Position numbers and translations under genes: made by a program
Source: Enterobacter oligotrophicus
Lineage (GTDB): Bacteria; Pseudomonadota; Gammaproteobacteria; Enterobacterales; Enterobacteriaceae
Direction: 5' to 3'
Length of the DNA stretch: 64,000 nucleotides
Assembly (NCBI RefSeq): GCF_009176645.1
Contig: NZ_AP019007.1
Coordinates: forward strand, 496,001 to 560,000
In this document: one piece after another, positions 59,520 through 64,000 of the stretch
Layout of the letters: every line of letters starts with the position of its first letter
Position numbering within the stretch: position 1 is the first letter of the stretch
The notes under the pieces: model-generated
The model's input: the letters and a program-made list of their open reading frames with translations, nothing else
Databases searched by the model: none
What the model was told of the DNA's origin: nothing

Positions 59520-60500
59520 ATGAAGAAGATCCTGATTATCGTTCCTGACGGCGGCATGCTGTTTGAAGCCGCCGGTATCGCCGACATTCTGATGCAGGCC
59601 AACCGGCTGCACCCGGAAGGCACGGCCCATCCCTGCTATCGCATTATCATTGCGACCACCCAGCCTCACCAGGTGATCCACGGCCAGTCCGGGTTAAACC
59701 TGCTGGCAGACTACCGCCTGCCGGAGCTGGACCCGCGCGAGCCGCTGGACACCATCATCATTACCGGGCGTGGCATGAACGAGCAGGAGAGCACCGCCGT
59801 GGTGGACTGGCTGCATCTTGCTGCTCCGCATGCGCGTCGGATTGCCTCCATTTGTGGCGGTGCGATGCTGCTGGCACAAACCGGTTTGCTTGATGGACGG
59901 CGCGCGACGACGCACTGGCGGTTGCTGGAAACCATGCAAACGCTGTACCCGGCAATCACGGTTGAAGGCGGCCCGCTCTATATCCAGGATGGCCCAGTCT
60001 GGACCTCAGGAGGCGTCAGCTCCGGGTTCGATCTCACGCTGGCGCTGGTTGAGGACGATTACGGTTTTTCCCTCGCCCGCGATGTCGCCCAGGATATGGT
60101 GATGTATCTGCGCCGCCCTGGCGGACAATTGCAGTTCAGCCGTTATAACCTGCAGCATTCCGGCTCCACCGGCCCGATTAGCGAGCTACAGACCTGGATA
60201 CTGCAAAACCTCACCGCCGATTTGTGTGTGGAAAATCTGGCGGAAAGAGTCGCCATGAGTCCACGCAATTTCACCCGCGTGTTTACTCGCGATACGGGCG
60301 TCTCTCCGGCGCGTTATGTGACCGAAGCACGCCTTGCCGCCGCTCGCCAGCTGCTTGAGCAAACAGCGGAGACGCTTGAGAACATTGCGGAGAAAAGTGG
60401 TTTTGGCAGCAGCATCAATCTGCGCCGCGTTTTCGAGAAACAACTTCATCTCACGCCGGGTGAATACCGCCAGCGCTTCCACTGCCGCAAAATGGCGTAA
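59520..60500 (+). CDS. GlxA family AraC-type regulator with DJ-1/PfpI domain
   Basis: Transcription regulator of 326 residues from the ATG at 59520 (MKKILIIVPDGGM). The N-terminal DJ-1/PfpI-like domain has a Cys112 at the nucleophile elbow (ASICGGAMLLAQTG). The C-terminal part is an AraC helix-turn-helix pair (ENLAERVAMSPRNFTRVFTRDTG and the following helix). The frame is open 23 codons further upstream, but a TTGACT sequence lies there that may be the -35 element. It is divergent from the desaturase and 78 bases upstream of the GAPDH gene, either or both of which could be targets. Confidence 0.85.
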   Translation: MKKILIIVPDGGMLFEAAGIADILMQANRLHPEGTAHPCYRIIIATTQPHQVIHGQSGLNLLADYRLPELDPREPLDTIIITGRGMNEQESTAVVDWLHLAAPHARRIASICGGAMLLAQTGLLDGRRATTHWRLLETMQTLYPAITVEGGPLYIQDGPVWTSGGVSSGFDLTLALVEDDYGFSLARDVAQDMVMYLRRPGGQLQFSRYNLQHSGSTGPISELQTWILQNLTADLCVENLAERVAMSPRNFTRVFTRDTGVSPARYVTEARLAAARQLLEQTAETLENIAEKSGFGSSINLRRVFEKQLHLTPGEYRQRFHCRKMA

Positions 60501-60578
60501 TGTGATCCTTTTTTGTCGTTTACGCCACTTAGCCTGACGCCTACAGTAACGCCAGACAACACTGATAAGGAGTCCATC

Positions 60579-61589
60579 ATGGTTAAGGTCGGTATTAACG
60601 GTTTCGGCCGTATCGGGCGTAATGTTCTGCGTGCAGCGCTGGGTAATCCGGAAATTCAGATTGCCGCTATCAACGATCTGACAGACAGCAAAACGCTTGC
60701 TCATCTGCTGAAATATGATTCCCTGCTCGGTACGCTGCCAGTTCCTGTTGAAGCGGCAGACGGCGCTCTGCAGGTGGATGGTCAGCGGATCACGGTGTTT
60801 AGCGAACGCGACCCGGCAAATATCCCCTGGCGTGATGTCGGCGTTGACGTGGTGATTGAAGCGACAGGTTTCTTCACCGAACGTGACAAAGCCGCGGTGC
60901 ATATTACGCACGGCGGGGCGAAACGCGTCATCATCTCCGCACCAGGCAAGAACGACGATCTGACGATCGTGATGGGTGTCAACCACACGCTGTACGATCC
61001 CGCTCAGCACGTTGTGGTGAGTAACGGCAGTTGCACCACGAACGGACTCGCTCCGGCGGCTCAGGTGTTGCATCAGGCGTTCGGTATTGAGCATGGGTTA
61101 ATGAATACCACCCACGCCTATACCAACAGCCAGGCGCTGCACGATCAGCCGGAGAAAGATCTGCGTGGTGCGCGAGCTGCAGCGCTGTCGATTGTCCCTT
61201 ACTCCAGCGGGGCGGCTAAAGCGCTGGGCAAAGTGATCCCTGAGCTGGATGGGCGTCTGACCGGGTATTCTCTGCGCGTTCCTGTTCCGGTAGTGTCGAT
61301 TGTCGATTTAACGGTAACGCTAAGCCGTGATGTCACCGCCGACGAGGTGAATGACGCGTTCCGCAAAGCCGCCACCAGCGGAGCACTGAAGGGGATTCTG
61401 GGTTACAGCGATGAGCCGCTGGTCTCCAGCGATTACCAGGGCGACCCGCGATCGTCCATTATCGACGGGCTCTCAACGCTGGTCATTGGCGGCAACATGG
61501 TCAAGATCCTGGCGTGGTATGACAACGAGTGGGGCTTCTCGAACCGACTGGTGGACCTGGCCGTGTGGATGGATAAGAAAGGGTTGTAA
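60579..61589 (+). CDS. Type I glyceraldehyde-3-phosphate dehydrogenase paralogue (single cysteine)
   Basis: A 336-residue GAPDH from the ATG at 60579 (AAGGAG seven bases upstream). The NAD domain has GINGFGRIGRN and Asp33; catalytic Cys152 and His179 are present (SNGSCTTN, NTTHAYTN). It resembles Bacillus GapA-type enzymes (NDLTD, TLAHLLKYDSLLG, WYDNEWGFSNR) more than enterobacterial GapA, Epd or GapC. Two changes stand out: SNGSCTTNG replaces the usual SNASCTTNC, and Cys152 is the only cysteine in the protein. It is an accessory enzyme, probably glycolytic in direction; NAD(P) preference is not certain. It stands directly after the GlxA-type regulator. Confidence 0.85.
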   Translation: MVKVGINGFGRIGRNVLRAALGNPEIQIAAINDLTDSKTLAHLLKYDSLLGTLPVPVEAADGALQVDGQRITVFSERDPANIPWRDVGVDVVIEATGFFTERDKAAVHITHGGAKRVIISAPGKNDDLTIVMGVNHTLYDPAQHVVVSNGSCTTNGLAPAAQVLHQAFGIEHGLMNTTHAYTNSQALHDQPEKDLRGARAAALSIVPYSSGAAKALGKVIPELDGRLTGYSLRVPVPVVSIVDLTVTLSRDVTADEVNDAFRKAATSGALKGILGYSDEPLVSSDYQGDPRSSIIDGLSTLVIGGNMVKILAWYDNEWGFSNRLVDLAVWMDKKGL

Positions 61590-61599
61590 GCTCACCTCA

Positions 61600-61623
61600 T
61601 TCCCTCTCCTCCGGGAGAGGGAA
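61600..61623. terminator. Hairpin between convergent GAPDH and MFS genes
   Basis: TTCCCTCTCC and GGAGAGGGAA pair perfectly over ten bases around a TCCG loop. No long T run follows on either strand. Sequences of this CCCTCTCC type are frequent intergenic hairpins in Enterobacter-like genomes, which is from memory. It is likely to serve both converging genes. Confidence 0.6.
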
Positions 61624-61628
61624 CAGGG

Positions 61629-62816
61629 CTACTCCGCCTTAACTCTGACGCCCATAAACACGATCACCATTGCGGTCACCAGCAACAAGCCGCTCCCCAT
61701 GAATACCCCGCTGGCACCGTTGAGATCGAACACCGCACCGCCCCCTGCCGCACCCGCGCTTATCGCCAGCTGGATGGACGCCACCAGCAGCCCTCCGGCA
61801 CTTTCTGCTTCATCCGGAACCGTGGTTGCAAGCCAGGTTGACCAGCCCACCGGCACCAGGCCAAAGGCAAAGCCCCACAGCGCGACCAGTAACCCGTCCA
61901 GCATCGCCAGATGACCAAACGCCACCATGGTCAGCGCCAGTACACCCATCACAAAAGGCACCAGCGCCAGCGTCAGACGTAAGTTGCGTGCCAGCAGATG
62001 TCCGGCGAGAGACGTGCCGACAAAGTTGGCGAGCCCGAAGCCCAGCAGGATCAGCGAGATGCTTTCCACACTCGCCTGCCCGACGGTTTCCAGGAACGGA
62101 CGCAGGTAGGTGAAGAAGGCGAAATGACCGCTGAAGATCAGAATCGTCGCCAGCATCCCGCCGATCATTCCCGGACGTCGCAGCACGCGGAATAACGTTC
62201 CCAGACTGCCGCTACTTTCCGGTTTCATTGACGGGAGCACCCACAGCTGCCACAACAGCGCCAGCATGCTAGGCAAAATACAAAGGATAAAGACGTTACG
62301 CCAGCCAATCAGGCTACCCAGATAACTCCCCAACGGCGCAGCCACTACCGTTGCAATCGACACGCTGGAGAAGATCACCGCCAGCGCTTTGGGCACTTTA
62401 TCGGCAGGCACCAGACGCATTGCCGTGGCGGTGGACATCGCCCAGAATCCCCCAATCGCGATACCGAGCAGCAGACGTCCCATCAACAGCACATGCAGCG
62501 TGGGCGCGAAAGCAACCAGCAGGCTGGAGATAATCTGTAAAACAGAGAAGAACATCAGTACCCAACGACGGTCGATGCTTTTGGTGGCTGACGTGATAAG
62601 CAATCCGGTGACCAGCGCCACCAGGGCGGTGGCGGTCACGGCTTGTCCGGCCATGCCTTCCGTCACGCCCAGGCTTGCCGCCATCGGCGTTAATAAACTG
62701 GCTGGCAGGAACTCCGCCGTAATCAAGCCAAACACCCCCAGCCCCAGAGAATAGACGGCTCGCCAGGCGGGTTTTGCGGGCGTAGCGGCCTCTCTCGCTG
62801 CGACACATGTGTTCAT
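61629..62816 (-). CDS. NepI-like MFS efflux transporter (DHA1 family)
   Basis: Twelve-helix major facilitator, 395 residues from the ATG at 62816 (GGGAG about ten bases upstream). It resembles E. coli NepI, a purine ribonucleoside exporter, along its whole length (AEFLPASLLTPMAASLGVTEG, DRRWVLMFFSVLQ, GFWAMSTATAMRLVP, VGWSTWLATTVPDEAE). The identity seems about half, so the substrate may differ. It is divergent from a cupin-AraC regulator that is its likely controller. Confidence 0.82.
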   Translation of the reverse strand: MNTCVAAREAATPAKPAWRAVYSLGLGVFGLITAEFLPASLLTPMAASLGVTEGMAGQAVTATALVALVTGLLITSATKSIDRRWVLMFFSVLQIISSLLVAFAPTLHVLLMGRLLLGIAIGGFWAMSTATAMRLVPADKVPKALAVIFSSVSIATVVAAPLGSYLGSLIGWRNVFILCILPSMLALLWQLWVLPSMKPESSGSLGTLFRVLRRPGMIGGMLATILIFSGHFAFFTYLRPFLETVGQASVESISLILLGFGLANFVGTSLAGHLLARNLRLTLALVPFVMGVLALTMVAFGHLAMLDGLLVALWGFAFGLVPVGWSTWLATTVPDEAESAGGLLVASIQLAISAGAAGGGAVFDLNGASGVFMGSGLLLVTAMVIVFMGVRVKAE

Positions 62817-62932
62817 CTGTTGTACTCCCGTTATAAAAATGTGACTAATGTCGCAAAAGCATAGAGTGTTCCTAATGGACGATCTATGACATATAATCTC
62901 CACTTATTGATTATTCGTCCGGAGTTGTGCCG

Positions 62933-63889
62933 ATGAGCGTCCAGTCACCCGATTTAATCAGCGAGCTTTTACGGGGTATGCGCCTGTCGGGCGTGAAATA
63001 CCGGCGGATCGAAGCCAGCTCACCGTTTGGCGTGGCATTTCAGCAAGCGCCTGGGAAGGCACAGTTTCACTTCGTGAGCCACGGTACGGCACTGCTGCGC
63101 ATGGAGAGCGGCGCGACGTTCGGGTTGAATGGCGGCGATGCCTTATTCATCCCAAACGGCAACGCCCATGCCCTCCTCTCTGACGAACATGCGAACGTGA
63201 CGCCGGTGAATGCCTTTCCAAGCGAGCCAATATGTAACTCGGTCTGCGCCATTCGCTGCGAACCCTGCCCGGAGAGTGAGAAGACCGTTATCTTCAGCGG
63301 ATGCATGGATTTTGAGCTTGGCGGGATGCAGCCGCTGATTAAGGCGATGCCGGAAGTGATGATGGTAAGCCGGTTAATGTCCACCTGGCCGGAGATCCAC
63401 CCACTGCTGGCGGCCATGGAGCGTGAGTCGATGACGCGTCAGGTCGGGTTTGCCGGAATACTGGCACGTCTGGCGGATGTGGTCGCCGCGCTGATTGTGC
63501 GCGGCTGGGTAGAAGCCGGGTGCGGCAAAGCCACGGGTTGGGTACAGGTGCTACGCGATCCCCGTCTGAGCCGGGCGATTTATGCCATGCATCAGCAACC
63601 TGGCGTAAACTGGAGCGTGGCAGATCTGGCGAAAGAGGCGGGCACATCGCGCTCCGTATTTGCTGAACGTTTTCTCTCGGCTACGGGCACCACGCCGGCA
63701 AAATACCTCGCCGAGTTAAGGATGCGGCTGGCGATCCAGTACATACGCCATGAGCATCAGCCTGTCGAAACCGTCGCGCTGCGTCTGGGATACGGGTCGC
63801 TGGCGGCGTTTAGCCGGGCGTTTAAGCGCATCGTCGGCCATGCGCCGGGAACATTGCGGGAAGCCAGCCAGGCCCCGGAAGAGGTCTGA
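62933..63889 (+). CDS. AraC family regulator with N-terminal cupin domain
   Basis: Transcription regulator of 318 residues from the ATG at 62933, eight bases after GGAG; a GTG two codons earlier is too close to that site. The N-terminal cupin_6-type sensor domain spans about residues 1-185 (GDALFIPNGNAHALLSD) and contains a cluster of cysteines (CNSVCAIRCEPC). The C-terminal AraC helix-turn-helix spans about 215-310 (VADLAKEAGTSRSVFAERF). It is divergent from the MFS gene by 116 bases and probably regulates it. Confidence 0.88.
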   Translation: MSVQSPDLISELLRGMRLSGVKYRRIEASSPFGVAFQQAPGKAQFHFVSHGTALLRMESGATFGLNGGDALFIPNGNAHALLSDEHANVTPVNAFPSEPICNSVCAIRCEPCPESEKTVIFSGCMDFELGGMQPLIKAMPEVMMVSRLMSTWPEIHPLLAAMERESMTRQVGFAGILARLADVVAALIVRGWVEAGCGKATGWVQVLRDPRLSRAIYAMHQQPGVNWSVADLAKEAGTSRSVFAERFLSATGTTPAKYLAELRMRLAIQYIRHEHQPVETVALRLGYGSLAAFSRAFKRIVGHAPGTLREASQAPEEV

Positions 63890-63901
63890 CCGGCAGGTCC
63901 A

Positions 63902-64000
63902 TCAGAAGTAATATTTGAAGCGCACGCGGCCGCCATAGCGATCGTCGTTTTTATCGTTACCTTCTTTAGGCGACGCGTTCACCCAGGACGCATACGCCCC
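63902..64000 (-). CDS. C-terminal end of an outer-membrane beta-barrel protein (cut by window edge)
   Basis: The last 32 codons and stop of a gene read leftward into the window. The predicted end is YGGRVRFKYYF, an alternating amphipathic strand with a terminal Phe, the signal recognised by the BAM machinery. Preceding residues are polar (ASPKEGNDKNDDR), as in an extracellular or periplasmic loop. It may be a porin, but the family cannot be named from so little. Confidence 0.6.
   Translation of the reverse strand, partial: GAYASWVNASPKEGNDKNDDRYGGRVRFKYYF

Overview
The window is a chromosomal segment of a gamma-proteobacterium of the family Enterobacteriaceae. Protein sequences and gene order follow the Escherichia coli opp-adhE-hns-nar-prs-pth region almost gene for gene. 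An assimilatory nitrate cluster of the Klebsiella nas type and a distal accessory block absent from E. coli K-12 point to an Enterobacter/Lelliottia/Leclercia-like organism; the genus is inferred, not proven. No prophage, insertion sequence, CRISPR array or replication origin was seen.

Layout: 1-4825 (minus) oppABCDF peptide importer, with oppF cut by the window edge. 5598-9403: ychE and adhE. 9481-15831: tdk, hns, galU, rssB-rssA, ychJ, purU. 15989-16193: two identical tRNA-Tyr genes behind a stringent-type promoter. 16382-27569: respiratory nitrate block narGHJI, narK, narX-narL, with FNR and NarL sites readable in the intergenic regions. 27571-29025: ychO. 29053-39887: nasR and the nas operon (nasF, nasE, nasD, a fused nasC-nirB-nirD gene, nasA), inserted between ychO and ychN relative to E. 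coli. 39959-42654: ychN, a chemoreceptor behind a flagellar sigma-28-like promoter, and a 79-residue protein of unknown function. 42695-45169: chaC, chaB, chaA. 45276-50578: the hemA-prfA-prmC-sirB2-sirB1-kdsA operon. 50780-57552: lolB-ispE-prs, dauA, ychH, pth, ychF. 57631-64000, accessory: a signal-less PhnD-like protein, a fatty acid desaturase, a GlxA/AraC regulator, a GAPDH paralogue with a single cysteine, a NepI-like MFS exporter with a divergent cupin-AraC regulator, and the last codons of an outer-membrane beta-barrel gene.

How the genes work together: about 24 kb (16.4-39.9 kb) holds both uses of nitrate. NarX-NarL and FNR control anaerobic respiration through NarGHI and transport by NarK. 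For assimilation, a sigma-54 promoter with two NtrC-like sites precedes nasF and its terminator-containing leader, where NasR (NIT plus ANTAR domains) is expected to antiterminate when nitrate or nitrite is present. NasFED would import the ion, NasA reduce nitrate, and the fused protein supply electrons and reduce nitrite to ammonium.

The observations most worth following are the nas control region and the three-part fusion with a possible internal start, the single-cysteine GAPDH beside a GlxA-type regulator, the desaturase/PhnD-like pair, and a long inverted repeat whose 3' arm lies next to the adhE ribosome binding site. No wholly new type of system could be demonstrated from the sequence alone.
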